A stretch of DNA of 64,000 nucleotides from Bradyrhizobiaceae bacterium PARB1 (GTDB taxonomy: Bacteria; Pseudomonadota; Alphaproteobacteria; Rhizobiales; Xanthobacteraceae): assembly GCA_002256345.1 (NCBI GenBank), contig NKIY01000001.1, positions 558,001 to 622,000 on the forward strand, written 5' to 3'. Numbering within the stretch: position 1 is the stretch's first letter; the number at the start of each line of letters is the position of its first letter. Shown here one piece after another: positions 27,154 through 37,251 of the stretch. The notes below the pieces were generated by a model. It had not been told where the DNA came from and made no database searches. It saw nothing but the letters and a program-made list of their open reading frames with translations. The position numbers and the translations under genes are program-made.

Positions 27154-27180
27154 TGACTGTCTATGATTTGAGGACAGTCA
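27154..27180. promoter_or_regulatory. Candidate LysR-type operator
   Basis: TGACTGTC and GACAGTCA form a perfect 8-bp inverted repeat separated by 11 bp. It lies in the 131-bp gap between the dioxygenase and the divergent LysR gene, 12 bp before the LysR start. This is the usual position for LysR autoregulation and activation of the divergent operon. Confidence 0.7.
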
Positions 27181-27192
27181 AATGAGGCCGGA

Positions 27193-28101
27193 ATGGACAA
27201 ACTGGGCAGCCTGCGGGCCTTTGTGAAGGTCGTCGAACTCGGAAGCTTCTCCGAAGCCGGGCGGCAATTGCGGCTGTCGCGGTCGGCGATCTCGAAATAT
27301 GTCGGCGAGCTCGAGGAGAGCCTTGGGGTTCAATTACTGAACCGCACGACGCGCCATGCCAGTCCGACCGAAAGCGGCCAGCTCTATTTCGAACGTGCGC
27401 TGACCATTCTTGCCGATCTCGATGCCGCCGATCAGGCGGTGGCGCAGGCGCAGTCATCGCCGCGCGGGCTCTTGCGGGTCAATGCGCCGATGTCATTCGG
27501 TACGCTGCAGCTCGGGCCGGCGGTGGCGGACTTCATGGGGCAATGTCCGGAGCTGCAGATTCAGCTCGTGCTGTCGGACGATCAGGTCGATCCGATGCAG
27601 GGAGGCTTCGACGTGACGCTGCGGATCGCCGACCTCGAATCGTCAAGTTTGATTGCACGGAAAATCGTCGCTATCGATCGCGCCGTTTGCGCATCGCCGG
27701 ATTATTTAGGGAAGCACGGTACGCCGAAACAGCCAGAGGATCTTCGTCGGCACGCCTTGCTCACTTACGGCTTTCTGCTCACCGGCAATCAGTGGAAGCT
27801 GACTGGTAAGGATGGTGATCACTGGATCCAACCAAGCTGGTCGCTGTGCGTCAACAATGCCGAAGTGTTGCGCGATGCCGCGGTGAGAGGCAGGGGCATC
27901 GCGCTGCTGCCGACATTCATCGCAGGCGACGCCTTGCGAGATGGCTCGTTGCAGCGGGTGCTGAAGTCTTACGAGGCGCCCCCGTTGACGCTCTATGCGA
28001 TCTATCCGCCGACCCGGCACCTTGCTGTGAAGGTGCGGCTGTTCATTGATTTCCTCGTCGCCCGCTTCGGCGGCACGCCGACTTGGGATGCGGGACTTTA
28101 A
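27193..28101 (+). CDS. LysR-family transcriptional regulator
   Basis: A 302-residue regulator with an N-terminal winged helix-turn-helix (residues 1-60, FVKVVELGSFSEAGRQLRLS then SAISKYVGELEESLGVQLL) and a C-terminal effector-binding domain (about 90-295). Its closest type is the AaeR/CrgA-like group that often controls aromatic or quinone stress genes. It is divergent from the dioxygenase-hydrolase pair and likely controls it through the inverted repeat at 27154. Confidence 0.88.
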   Translation: MDKLGSLRAFVKVVELGSFSEAGRQLRLSRSAISKYVGELEESLGVQLLNRTTRHASPTESGQLYFERALTILADLDAADQAVAQAQSSPRGLLRVNAPMSFGTLQLGPAVADFMGQCPELQIQLVLSDDQVDPMQGGFDVTLRIADLESSSLIARKIVAIDRAVCASPDYLGKHGTPKQPEDLRRHALLTYGFLLTGNQWKLTGKDGDHWIQPSWSLCVNNAEVLRDAAVRGRGIALLPTFIAGDALRDGSLQRVLKSYEAPPLTLYAIYPPTRHLAVKVRLFIDFLVARFGGTPTWDAGL

Positions 28102-28107
28102 GCGGCA

Positions 28108-28154
28108 GGGTGGGTTGTCGCTCCGGCTCTTCACGCCTTCGCTCAACCCATCCC
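28108..28154. repeat. Imperfect inverted repeat (GGGTGGGTTG / CAACCCATCCC)
   Basis: The arms at 28108-28117 and 28144-28154 pair across about 26 nt. It lies between convergent genes (LysR and chemoreceptor) and is related to the GATGGGTTG-type element at 38860-38950. Confidence 0.5.
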
Positions 28155-28166
28155 ATGTTTTCTGAA

Positions 28167-30128
28167 TTACGCCGCCCGCACTTCGCGCAGGAACGTGTCC
28201 ACCTGTGCTTTCAGATCCTCGCCATTGCGCGACAGCTCTCCGGCGGATTCGACCACCTGTGAGGCTGCGATGCCGGTTTCGCGAGCGGCGTCGTTGACCC
28301 CTGCGATATTCTGCGAGACTTCGCCGGTGCCGCGCGCGGCCTCAGCGACGTTGCGCGCTATCTCGAGCGTGGCCGCGCCCTGTTCCTCGACGGCCGCCGC
28401 GATGGTGCTCGCGATCTCGCTGACGCGACCGATGGTGGCGGTGATGTTCTGGATCGAATCCACCGACATGCGCGTGGCGCTTTGGATGGAGGACACCTGC
28501 GCCGAGATTTCGTCTGTGGCTTTCGAAGTCTGTGTCGCCAGTGCCTTCACCTCTGAAGCGACGACGGCGAAACCACGACCCGCTTCGCCCGCACGCGCGG
28601 CTTCGATGGTGGCGTTGAGAGCGAGCAGGTTGGTCTGCGCAGCGATCTCGCTGATCAGCTTGACCACGTCGCCGATTTTTTGCGCGGCTTCGGCAAGGCT
28701 CTGCACTTCGCCATTCGTGACATTGGCCTGCGAGACGGCGTCGCCGGCCACACGGGCGGATTCGTTGACCTGCTTGGCGATTTCGCTGATCGAGGCATTA
28801 AGCTCCTCGACCGCAGCAGCGACGGCCTGAGCGCTCTGTGTCGCCTCTTCCGACGCGGCTGCAACGGCAGCGGTCTGGTGCATCGACTCGCCCGCGGTGG
28901 CTGCCATCGATTGTGCGGTGTGACGCAGTTCGGTGGCCGCTGAACTGACGGCGCTGACCACGCCGCCGACGCCGCTTTCGAAACGTGCCGCGAGCGCATT
29001 CATGGTGTCGCGGCGCTCATGCTGGGCGCGCTCGCGCTGCTGGTCTTGTGCGGCGCGGAGCTGCTCGGTTTCGATCAATCCGGTCTTGAACACCTCCACG
29101 GCAGCAGCCATCGAGCCGATCTCGTCGCTGCGACCGGCGCCCGGAACGGCGATGCCATGATTGCCGCCGGCAATGGTGCGCATGGCTTCTTCCAGCGCGT
29201 GAATCGGCTTTGCCATGCTGCGGCCCATGAAGGTGGCGACGGCGGCGGCAAGCAGCAGTACGCAGGCGGAGATCATGCCGAGCCAGGTGAGCGAGGAACG
29301 CATCAGACTGTTATAGCTGCTGGTGTCGCGGGTGATCTCGAACACGGCGATATTATCGCCCGAGAAGCTCTTGATGGCGCCGAAGGTCGTGGCGATCGGC
29401 TTGTTGTCGAGCTCGCCATACTGGGTGACGATCTCGCCGGCAATGGCGCGACGGAGCAGTGCGACGTCGGGCGCTGCAGCTTTAAGCGTCGAAGCCAGCG
29501 TCTTGGCGGACTGACCATCGATCTGATGAATACCGACGTCGACGCCAAAGCGGGCCTTCATTCCTTCGACGAAGGTCTTTCCGAACGGTGCTCCGACATC
29601 CATGGTGCCGATCAGCTTGTCGCCATCCGTGATCGGGGTGACGCCGAAAACGTTGAGCGCATCGCGGCCAGGCTCGATACCGCCGACGGCCTTTTTGGTG
29701 GACTGCGCTGCGACAACCATCTTGCGGCGTTCGGCGACGTTGTCGCCAAACGTCTTCGGATTATGAACGCGCGCGAAGGTAATGGCTGAAGGCGCCTGGA
29801 TCGAAATCAGTTCGAGGCCGCGCGGCTTGATAAGCTGCAGCGCCTCCTTGAGGCTGTCGATCATGCCGTCGCGATCGTTGCTCTTGAGAGTGTCCCTGGT
29901 CCTCTGTACGGCCGCCATGGTTTCTGCGACGGCGAGCACCGTGCGGGTTTCCGCATTCAACGCTGCAGTGAGGTTGGCATAGTCGCCGCGGGCCTCGCGA
30001 TCCAGCGCCGTATCGATGATCGCCTGCTGCTGCCACATGCTGAAGACCGCGAGCCCGGCGCACGAACCTGCGCCGACCAGCGTGATGGCAACGATCATAC
30101 GCGCCGAAATCGACTTGAGTATCATCAT
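28167..30128 (-). CDS. Methyl-accepting chemotaxis protein
   Basis: A 653-residue transmembrane chemoreceptor. TM1 is at about residues 10-35, a periplasmic Cache-type sensor domain at about 36-285, TM2 at about 287-312 ([23 protein letters not shown]), then HAMP to about 365. The signalling domain contains the hairpin tip [31 protein letters not shown] near residue 520. The periplasmic domain keeps motifs such as [12 protein letters not shown] and [20 protein letters not shown]. The ligand is unknown. The ATG at 30128 follows GAAGGGGC. Confidence 0.9.
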   Translation of the reverse strand: MMILKSISARMIVAITLVGAGSCAGLAVFSMWQQQAIIDTALDREARGDYANLTAALNAETRTVLAVAETMAAVQRTRDTLKSNDRDGMIDSLKEALQLIKPRGLELISIQAPSAITFARVHNPKTFGDNVAERRKMVVAAQSTKKAVGGIEPGRDALNVFGVTPITDGDKLIGTMDVGAPFGKTFVEGMKARFGVDVGIHQIDGQSAKTLASTLKAAAPDVALLRRAIAGEIVTQYGELDNKPIATTFGAIKSFSGDNIAVFEITRDTSSYNSLMRSSLTWLGMISACVLLLAAAVATFMGRSMAKPIHALEEAMRTIAGGNHGIAVPGAGRSDEIGSMAAAVEVFKTGLIETEQLRAAQDQQRERAQHERRDTMNALAARFESGVGGVVSAVSSAATELRHTAQSMAATAGESMHQTAAVAAASEEATQSAQAVAAAVEELNASISEIAKQVNESARVAGDAVSQANVTNGEVQSLAEAAQKIGDVVKLISEIAAQTNLLALNATIEAARAGEAGRGFAVVASEVKALATQTSKATDEISAQVSSIQSATRMSVDSIQNITATIGRVSEIASTIAAAVEEQGAATLEIARNVAEAARGTGEVSQNIAGVNDAARETGIAASQVVESAGELSRNGEDLKAQVDTFLREVRAA

Positions 30129-30309
30129 TTGAAATGCCCCTTCCGTCGCAGCAAGCACACCGCTGCGATCGCAAAATCCCCAATTCAGCCTTAGGGATTT
30201 CCAATGAAGGAGGTATTAATTACCTTCCAGCCTCAATTGACTGGGTAATATTGTGCCGCGCTGCAATCGCTGAGGATCGTTGGGTAGCCGAAAAATTGCG
30301 GACTAAAGT

Positions 30310-31008
30310 CTAAGAAGCCTTCGGTGCCGGAACATCGTCGCTCGACATCGCATTGAGCAGCGATGCATGAACCTGAATCTTGGCGTCATAGCTGATGAAG
30401 CCGAGGCGCCTGAATTTGTTCATGAAGTAGCTGACACGCGACCGCGTGGTACCGATCATCTCGGCGAGCGTTTCCTGACTAATATCAATGTCGATCGCAC
30501 GGCTGCTGCCGTGGTCGCCAAAGCGGGCGAGGATCAATAGCAGTCGCGCCAGACGCTTTTCGCTCGAGTTGAAAAGCTGGTCGACGAGGTCCTCCTCAAT
30601 GCGGCTGTTGCGCGCCAGAAGGTAAGCCATGAAGAATTCGGACATGGCCGGCTCGTCGCGCAAGGTGGCCAGCATTGTCGCTTTGTTGACGACCGAGATC
30701 GTGCAGTCTTCCATCGTCGTCGCCGTCGATGTCCGAACCGGAATGCCGTTCAGGCAGCATTCGCCAAAGAACTGGCCGGATTCGAGCAGACCGAGCACGG
30801 CTTCCTTGCCCTGTTCGGACAGCACTGTGAGCTTGACCCGTCCCTGCAGGATGAAGAAGACCGCATCGGCATTGTCGCCTTGCGCAAAAATGACCTGGTT
30901 CTTGCGAAGCTCGGCGATGGTTTTGCCAGCGCCCGGTGTCGACAGGAAATAGGACGCGTCGAAATCGGCAATGGCCGGCATTTTCAGGACGGCGTGTCGT
31001 GTCATCAT
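30310..31008 (-). CDS. Crp/Fnr-family transcriptional regulator
   Basis: A 232-residue regulator with an N-terminal cyclic-nucleotide-binding-like domain (VIFAQGDNADAVFFILQGRVKLTV then ESGQFFGECCLNG) and a C-terminal helix-turn-helix (SQETLAEMIGTTRSRVSYFMNKFRRLGFI). The Cys spacing needed for an Fnr iron-sulfur cluster is absent, so it is not a classical Fnr. GGAG before the ATG at 31008 fixes the start; a longer open frame extends to 31200. It is divergent from the ABC exporter. The signal it senses is unknown. Confidence 0.85.
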   Translation of the reverse strand: MMTRHAVLKMPAIADFDASYFLSTPGAGKTIAELRKNQVIFAQGDNADAVFFILQGRVKLTVLSEQGKEAVLGLLESGQFFGECCLNGIPVRTSTATTMEDCTISVVNKATMLATLRDEPAMSEFFMAYLLARNSRIEEDLVDQLFNSSEKRLARLLLILARFGDHGSSRAIDIDISQETLAEMIGTTRSRVSYFMNKFRRLGFISYDAKIQVHASLLNAMSSDDVPAPKAS

Positions 31009-31254
31009 CACGCTCCAGATCACAATCGGATCGAATCTAGTCGAGGTTGTGTTGCTTGGTTCCTGTTTTAGGTAATTGTATTTCGATTGTGAAGAGAAAC
31101 GACGAACAACCGTTTTGCATGATGAATCCATCTGTTTTGATCGGTACATAACTACGCAAGAAAATTCGCGCAGGTAGCAGGTTCTGATGATCACGTTCAC
31201 CGCGACGAAACGTCTCCGCTACATGTTGGTTGCAGTAACGCATGGAGCCGGACG

Positions 31255-32007
31255 ATGACCGCGCGCGCGACGGCCCTCGAGCTCCGAGGGTTAACGAAAC
31301 GTTTTGATCGGCTCGCCGTCGATGCGCTCGATCTCACCGTCTATGCGGGCGAATTCTATGCGTTGCTCGGCGCCAACGGCGCAGGGAAGACGACGACGCT
31401 CCGCATGGTTGCGGGCTTGCTGCCGCCCGATGCGGGCGTCATCCGGATTTCGGGTATCGACGCGCTGAAAGATCCCGTTGCTGCGAAGCAGATCATGGCA
31501 TGGGTTTCCGACGAACCGATGATCTATGACAAGCTGACGCCGCTCGAATATCTTGAATTCATTGCCGGGCTGTGGGGCTGCGATCCCGCTTCGGCGGATG
31601 TTGCAGCCCATGAGTTGCTGAACTCGCTCGGTCTCGCCGCGCATATGCATGAGCGCTGCGAAGGTTTTTCCAAGGGCATGCGACAGAAGGTGGCGCTCGC
31701 CGGTGCGCTGGTGCACGATCCCAAACTCATCATTCTCGATGAGCCACTCACCGGCCTCGATGCCGTGTCCGCAAGGCATGTCAAAGGGCTGCTTCAGGCG
31801 CGCGTGCGCAGTGGCTGCACCGTGATCATGACGACCCATATTCTCGAAGTTGCCGAACGTATGGCCGATCGCATCGGAGTTATCGCTGCAGGGCGCTTGA
31901 TCACTGAAGGCACGCTCACCGAGTTGCGCCAGCAGATGGGGCAGACCGACACCAGTCTCGAAGAGATGTTCGTCGCGCTGGTCGAAAACGCACCGGCGGC
32001 GGCATGA
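31255..32007 (+). CDS. ABC exporter, ATP-binding subunit
   Basis: A 250-residue ATPase with Walker A GANGAGKTTT (near residue 39), a C-loop FSKGMRQKVALAGALVHDP (near 140), Walker B LIILDEPLTGLD (near 160) and the switch His in TTHILE. The architecture is that of ABC-2 exporters. GGAG lies 7 bp before the ATG, and the stop overlaps the permease start (ATGA at 32004-32007). Confidence 0.9.
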   Translation: MTARATALELRGLTKRFDRLAVDALDLTVYAGEFYALLGANGAGKTTTLRMVAGLLPPDAGVIRISGIDALKDPVAAKQIMAWVSDEPMIYDKLTPLEYLEFIAGLWGCDPASADVAAHELLNSLGLAAHMHERCEGFSKGMRQKVALAGALVHDPKLIILDEPLTGLDAVSARHVKGLLQARVRSGCTVIMTTHILEVAERMADRIGVIAAGRLITEGTLTELRQQMGQTDTSLEEMFVALVENAPAAA

Positions 32008-33527
32008 GCGCAGCGGTCAGCGCCCTCTGGTTCGCACGGCACGAGCTTCGGCTCGGCTGGCGCGAAATGGTGAGCATGCTGGCGGGCGGCCGTCGGCGTC
32101 GGACACGCAGCATGGCGTTCTGGCTGACCGTCCTCGCGATCTTCCTGCACCTGCCGGCCTATGCGGTGGTCGGACGCTTCGCAGATGTGCAGACGCCGTT
32201 GGACCAGCAGAGTGCGATTGTCATCACCGCGAGCGTCTTTCTGGCCTGGGCGCTGATCCTGTCACAGGCGATCGAGTCGGTGACGCGCGTATTCTATGCA
32301 CGCGCTGATCTCGATCTTATCGTGTCGTCTCCCGCGCCGCTTACCAATGTATTTTCCGTCCGGATCGCGGCCATCGCGCTCTCGGTCACCATGATGGCTG
32401 TGATCCTGGCGACGCCCTTCATCAATGTGCTGGTGATCGGCGGAGGCGCCCGGTGGTTCGCGGCCTATGGAGTTGTCGTCACCATGGGGGTATCGGCTTC
32501 AGCGGTCGCGATCGCCGTCGCGGTGGGCCTGTTCGAGCTCTGCGGCCCTGCGCGAACCCGTATGATCGCGCAGATCATCTCGGCCGTCACCGGTGCCGGC
32601 TTCGTCATCGCGCTGCAAGTGGCGGCAATCCTGTCCTACGGCACGCTATCGCGTTTCGCCGTGCTGACCTCGGACGCGGCGGCAGCCTTCGCGCCGGATG
32701 CAGCGAGTGTCGCCTGGTGGCCGGCGCGCGCAATGCTCGGCGACATCGCCGTGCTGCTGCCGCTGCTCGCCGCTGCGCTGCTTCTGCTCGGCGCCACGAT
32801 GGCGCTGTTCTCGCCACACTTCGGCCGATACGTCGCCAGCGCCTCGCCGCAACTGGCATCGCGCAAGGCCGGGAGTACGCGACCATTCCGCGCGATGTCG
32901 CGTCGGCACGCACTACGCCGCAAGGAATTCAGGCTCCTGTGGCGCGATCCCTGGCTGATGTCGCAGACGCTGATGCAGTTGCTCTATCTGCTGCCGCCGG
33001 CTCTGATGCTGTGGCGCAGCTTTGGGGACGGGCCCGGAGCCTTCGTCGTTCTGGTGCCCGTCATCGTCATGGCGGCTGGGCAACTCGCAGGAGGCCTGGC
33101 CTGGCTGACGATCTCAGGCGAGGACGCTGCCGATCTGGTCGCCACCGCGCCGCTGCCAGCAACTGTTCTGCTGAGCGCCAAGATCGAAGTCGTGCTGATC
33201 TGCATCGCCGCAATCTTTACGCCGCTGATCGCGGCGCTGGCGCTGGTCTCGCTGCATATGGCGCTGGTTGCCACCCTCGCGACGATCGTTGCTGCGGCAT
33301 CGGCCACGTCGATTCAGCTCTGGTTTCGCGTGCAGGCAAAGCGGAGCCAGTTCCGGCGAAGGCAGACATCGTCGCGCATCGCCACTTTCGCCGAAGCGTT
33401 TTCGTCGATCGGCTGGGCCGCGACGGCGGTGCTCACGCTGATGCTGCCGTTGGCCGGCGCCATTTCTGGCGCACTCACGGTCGGCATCGTTGCGCTGGCG
33501 TGGAAACTCAGCCCATCGCGCGGGTGA
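32004..33527 (+). CDS. ABC exporter, membrane subunit
   Basis: A 507-residue protein with roughly twelve hydrophobic segments, translationally coupled to the preceding ATPase. It is larger than single ABC-2 permeases, so it may function as a fused pair. No substrate can be deduced from sequence. Its TGA abuts the convergent glgX stop codon (TGATCA at 33525-33530). Confidence 0.75.
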   Translation: MSAAVSALWFARHELRLGWREMVSMLAGGRRRRTRSMAFWLTVLAIFLHLPAYAVVGRFADVQTPLDQQSAIVITASVFLAWALILSQAIESVTRVFYARADLDLIVSSPAPLTNVFSVRIAAIALSVTMMAVILATPFINVLVIGGGARWFAAYGVVVTMGVSASAVAIAVAVGLFELCGPARTRMIAQIISAVTGAGFVIALQVAAILSYGTLSRFAVLTSDAAAAFAPDAASVAWWPARAMLGDIAVLLPLLAAALLLLGATMALFSPHFGRYVASASPQLASRKAGSTRPFRAMSRRHALRRKEFRLLWRDPWLMSQTLMQLLYLLPPALMLWRSFGDGPGAFVVLVPVIVMAAGQLAGGLAWLTISGEDAADLVATAPLPATVLLSAKIEVVLICIAAIFTPLIAALALVSLHMALVATLATIVAAASATSIQLWFRVQAKRSQFRRRQTSSRIATFAEAFSSIGWAATAVLTLMLPLAGAISGALTVGIVALAWKLSPSRG

Positions 33528-35630
33528 TCACTTCTGCAGCGACATCAGCAGAAGCGAGCGTCCCGTCACCTGATAGATGCTGCCGAAATCGAAAGTCTGA
33601 CCACCCGGCGCATCCGGGATGTTGGTGTCGATCAGAAGCTTCCAACCCTTGCCGCCGAAGGCTTGTGGCATGGTGAAGTCCACCAGCCCCTCGAAGCCGT
33701 TGAGGACCAGCAGCATGGTCTGGTCGTCGGCCTGCTTGCGGATACCGGTCTTCTGGGCGCGGCCGTCCAGCAGCATGCCGAAGCATTTCACGTTGCCGTC
33801 CTTCCAGTGTTCTTCCTCCATCGGCGCGCCATTGGCATTGATCCAGGTGACGTCGCGGACATCGAGATGCGGATCGTGCTCGCCGGTGAGAAAACGCGAA
33901 CGGCGCAGCACCGAACAATCGCCGAGCAGGCTGATCAGACGCTTGGTGAAAGCGTGGAGGTCTTTGCCCTCCTCGGTCCAATCCCAGTCGAACCAGGAGA
34001 TCTCGCTGTCCTGGCAATAGGCATTGTTGTTGCCCTTTTGCGTGCGGCCGAATTCATCGCCGCCAAGCAGCATCGGTGTGCCCTGGGCGAAAAGCAGGGT
34101 TGCCAGCATGTTGCGCTTCTGGCGCTCGCGCAGCGCGATGATCTCCTTGTTATCGGTCGGGCCTTCAGCGCCGCAATTCCACGAGCGGTTGCTCGAATGA
34201 CCGTCCTTGTTGTCCTCGCCATTCGCTTCGTTGTGCTTCTCGTTGTAGCTCACGCAATCGTTCAACGTGAAGCCGTCATGTGCCGTGACGAAATTGATGC
34301 TGGCCCAGGCGCGGCGGCCCTGATGGTTGAACAGGTCCGCGGACGCCGAGAGCCGCGGTGCGAGTGCCGAAACAGGCGCCTCGCCGCGCCAGAAATCCCG
34401 GATCGTGTCGCGAAACTTGTCGTTCCATTCCGCCCAGCCGGGCGGGAAGCCGCCGACCTGATAACCGCCGGGGCCGATATCCCAAGGTTCGGCGATCAGC
34501 TTTACGGTGGTGAGTAATGGATCCTGGTCGACCGCTTTGAGGAAGCCGCTCTGTTCGGTGAAGCCAAAGACCTCGCGAGCGAGAATGGTGCCGAGATCGA
34601 AGCGGAAGCCATCGATATGCATCTCGCGGACCCAGTAGCGAAGGCTGTCCGTCACCATGCGGATGACATTCGCATTGGAGAGATTGACGGTGTTACCCGT
34701 GCCCGTGTCGTTAATGTAGTAGCGCGGCTTGTCCGGCATCAGCCGGTAATAGCTGGCATTGTCGATGCCCTTGAAAGAGAGCGTGGGGCCGAGTTCATTG
34801 CCTTCGGCGGTGTGGTTATAGACCACATCGAGAATGACCTCGAGGCCGCCGGCATGCAGCGCAGCCACCATTTCCTTGAACTCGCGCAACGAGTTCGGAA
34901 CGTCGGACGCGTATCGCGGGTCGGGTGCGAAGAAGCCGATGGTGTTGTAGCCCCAGTAATTGACCAGCTTCTTCTTCAGCAGGTAGTCGTCATTGATGAA
35001 GGTGTGCACCGGCAGAAGCTCGACCGAGGTAATGCCGAGATCGCAGAGATAGTCGACGACAGCCTTGCTGCCGAAGCCGGCATAGGTGCCGCGCAGTTTC
35101 TCCGGTACGTTCGCGTTGAGCCTGGTAAAGCCTTTCACATGAGTCTCGTAGACGATGGTGCGATCCCACGGCACAGGCTGACGGCCGGCTTCGCCGGTCC
35201 AGTCGAAATCGCGATCGACCACCACGCATTTCGGCATGAAGGGCGCCGAGTCGCGCTCGTCGAAAGTGAGATCGTCACCAGTCTCCATCTTGTAGCCGAA
35301 CACGGCAGGGTCCCATCTCAGCGTGCCGGCATGGGCGCGCGCATACGGATCGAGCAGCAGCTTGTTCGGATTGAAGCGGTGTCCCTTTTCGGGCTCGTAG
35401 GGCCCGTGAACGCGGTAGCCGTAGAACTGGCCGGGGCCGACATCGGGCAGATAACCGTGGAAGATTTCGTCGGTATATTCCGGCAATTCGATCCGGGTTT
35501 CCTTGTCGCCATCGAACAGGCAGACCTCGACCTTTGTGGCATTGGCGGAGAACAATGCAAAGTTGGTCCCATTGCCGTCCCAATGCGCGCCCAGCGGATA
35601 AGGGAGGCCTTCCTCGACAGCTTTGCTCAC
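33528..35630 (-). CDS. glgX: Glycogen debranching enzyme (GH13 isoamylase type)
   Basis: A 700-residue enzyme hydrolysing alpha-1,6 branches of glycogen. The N-terminal CBM48 domain (YPLGAHWDGNGTNFALFSANATKVEV) is followed by the GH13 barrel. The nucleophile Asp is in GFRFDLGTILARE, the acid/base Glu in LIAEPWDIGPGGYQVGGFPPGW, and the third Asp in NFVTAHDGFTLND. GTG is the start codon. In this region it pairs functionally with the alpha-glucosidase at 37252, although glycogen synthase and phosphorylase genes are not visible. Confidence 0.93.
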   Translation of the reverse strand: MSKAVEEGLPYPLGAHWDGNGTNFALFSANATKVEVCLFDGDKETRIELPEYTDEIFHGYLPDVGPGQFYGYRVHGPYEPEKGHRFNPNKLLLDPYARAHAGTLRWDPAVFGYKMETGDDLTFDERDSAPFMPKCVVVDRDFDWTGEAGRQPVPWDRTIVYETHVKGFTRLNANVPEKLRGTYAGFGSKAVVDYLCDLGITSVELLPVHTFINDDYLLKKKLVNYWGYNTIGFFAPDPRYASDVPNSLREFKEMVAALHAGGLEVILDVVYNHTAEGNELGPTLSFKGIDNASYYRLMPDKPRYYINDTGTGNTVNLSNANVIRMVTDSLRYWVREMHIDGFRFDLGTILAREVFGFTEQSGFLKAVDQDPLLTTVKLIAEPWDIGPGGYQVGGFPPGWAEWNDKFRDTIRDFWRGEAPVSALAPRLSASADLFNHQGRRAWASINFVTAHDGFTLNDCVSYNEKHNEANGEDNKDGHSSNRSWNCGAEGPTDNKEIIALRERQKRNMLATLLFAQGTPMLLGGDEFGRTQKGNNNAYCQDSEISWFDWDWTEEGKDLHAFTKRLISLLGDCSVLRRSRFLTGEHDPHLDVRDVTWINANGAPMEEEHWKDGNVKCFGMLLDGRAQKTGIRKQADDQTMLLVLNGFEGLVDFTMPQAFGGKGWKLLIDTNIPDAPGGQTFDFGSIYQVTGRSLLLMSLQK

Positions 35631-35782
35631 GATTGCCCCGTTCGGTTAAAATGATGAAATGAAACGCGCATTATAACGGCGAGAGTTCGATTGCGTTGCA
35701 CTGCGGCAGGCGCATTTCGGACATTATTTTCACGATTTCGCCGCGCCGTCGTGACAAGCGACGGCAATTCAGGAGCTGATGC

Positions 35783-36745
35783 ATGAGCCTTTTTCGTTCG
35801 AACCGTATCGCCTTGCTGGGAGCTCCCGTCGAGATTGGCGCATCGCAGCTTGGCACGCTGATGGGACCGGATGCGATGCGGACGGCTGGACTCAGGCCGC
35901 TTCTGGAAGAGCTTGGCTTTGTCGTTGAGGATCACGGCAATCTCGCTCCGCCGAAGCCGGTGAGCGAGGATGCGCCGCCGGCCAATGCCAAACATTATCG
36001 TGACATTCAGGCCTATGTTCAGGCACTCAGCGCGCGCGCCTATGAGCTCGCTGCGTCCGGCGCACTTCCGATCTTCATCGGCGGAGACCACAGCCTGTCC
36101 ATGGGATCGGTGAACGGGGTGGCCCGGCACTGGCATGCGCAGGGGCGCGAGTTGTTCGTACTGTGGCTCGATGCGCATGCGGACTACAACACCCCGCAGA
36201 CCACCATCACCGGCAATATGCATGGCATGTCCGCCGCCTTCCTGTGCGGCGAACCCGGTCTCGATGGCCTGCTCGGGAACGAGCCGCGCGCCTCCATCAC
36301 ACCCGATCATCTCGATCTGTTCGGCATCCGCTCGATCGACAAGCTGGAAAAAGAGCTGGTGAAACAGCGCGAGGTCTCGCTCATCGATATGCGGCAGATC
36401 GACGAGTTCGGCGTCGGCGTTCTGATTCGGCGCGTTGTAGATCGCGTAAGGGCCCGCAACGGTGTGTTGCACGTCTCGCTGGACGTGGATTTCCTCGACC
36501 CGATTACTGCGCCGGGCGTCGGCACCATGGTGCAGGGTGGCGCGACCTATCGCGAAGCCCATCTCATCATGGAGCTGCTCCATGATTCCGGCCTGCTCTG
36601 CTCGCTGGACGTGGTTGAGCTCAACCCTTTCCTCGATGAACGGGGCCGCACCGCGCGCGTGATGGTCGAACTGGTCGGCAGTCTGTTCGGCCAACAGATC
36701 ACCGACCGGCCGACGCCGACGAATGCCATTATACTCGCGGAATAG
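35783..36745 (+). CDS. rocF: Arginase
   Basis: A 320-residue ureohydrolase converting arginine to ornithine and urea. The dimanganese ligands are in GGDHSLSMG (near residue 100), DAHADYNT (near 130) and SLDVDFLDP (near 234). The ending LDVVELNPFLDERGRTARVMVEL is typical of arginase rather than agmatinase. CAGGAG lies upstream of the ATG. No arginine-transport or urease genes adjoin it. Confidence 0.93.
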   Translation: MSLFRSNRIALLGAPVEIGASQLGTLMGPDAMRTAGLRPLLEELGFVVEDHGNLAPPKPVSEDAPPANAKHYRDIQAYVQALSARAYELAASGALPIFIGGDHSLSMGSVNGVARHWHAQGRELFVLWLDAHADYNTPQTTITGNMHGMSAAFLCGEPGLDGLLGNEPRASITPDHLDLFGIRSIDKLEKELVKQREVSLIDMRQIDEFGVGVLIRRVVDRVRARNGVLHVSLDVDFLDPITAPGVGTMVQGGATYREAHLIMELLHDSGLLCSLDVVELNPFLDERGRTARVMVELVGSLFGQQITDRPTPTNAIILAE

Positions 36746-36881
36746 CTGTGTTCGTGCATCGTAGAGGCGTTTGGTTCCTTGATGAGCTCGGGGTTTATCT
36801 AACGGTTCCGTAACGAAGCTCCGGAACGATCATGGCGACGCCGGATTGCCTCCTCATCGTTACACAACTGAGGAACAGGTT

Positions 36882-37160
36882 ATGATCAAGCATCTTGCTA
36901 TCATCGCCGTTGCAGCAACCGGTATCGGCATGGCACTTCCGGTCACGTCCGCAGGCGCACAGGAAATCGGTGTGGGCGTCGGCCCGAATGGTGTCACTGT
37001 AGGCGCGGTGGGCCGCGATCGCTATCGCGATTACGACCGCGACTACTATCGCGATCGGCGGGACCGCAACGAGACCGTTATCATCAAGCGTAGTCGTGAC
37101 CGCGACCGCGGCTACTATGACGGTGGTGTCGAGCGTCGAACTGTCATCGAACGCTACTAA
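36882..37160 (+). CDS. Small secreted Arg/Asp/Tyr-rich protein, function unknown
   Basis: A 92-residue protein with a signal peptide (MIKHLAIIAVAATGIGMALP, cleavage probably after SAGAQ near residue 26). A glycine/valine strand region follows, then a highly charged tail with repeated RDRYRDYDRDYYRDRRDR-like sequence. Such low-complexity exported proteins are common in Bradyrhizobium, without known function. AGGAACAGG precedes the ATG, and a strong terminator follows. Confidence 0.65.
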   Translation: MIKHLAIIAVAATGIGMALPVTSAGAQEIGVGVGPNGVTVGAVGRDRYRDYDRDYYRDRRDRNETVIIKRSRDRDRGYYDGGVERRTVIERY

Positions 37161-37181
37161 TATCTTGAGGCGCATGATTCG

Positions 37182-37210
37182 GCGGCCCTTCCTCGGAAGG
37201 GCCGCTTTTT
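37182..37210 (+). terminator. Terminator of the small exported protein gene
   Basis: A perfect stem GCGGCCCTTCC / GGAAGGGCCGC with a very short loop is followed by TTTTT (37206-37210). Confidence 0.9.
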
Positions 37211-37251
37211 CGTGCCGATTTTAGCTCATTCTGTCGGGTTCAATCCGCAAC

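Noticed and set aside
32453-33676. 407-codon alternative frame inside the ABC exporter permease
   Set aside because: Arg-rich frameshifted shadow; the overlapping frame is hydrophobic and coupled to the ATPase.
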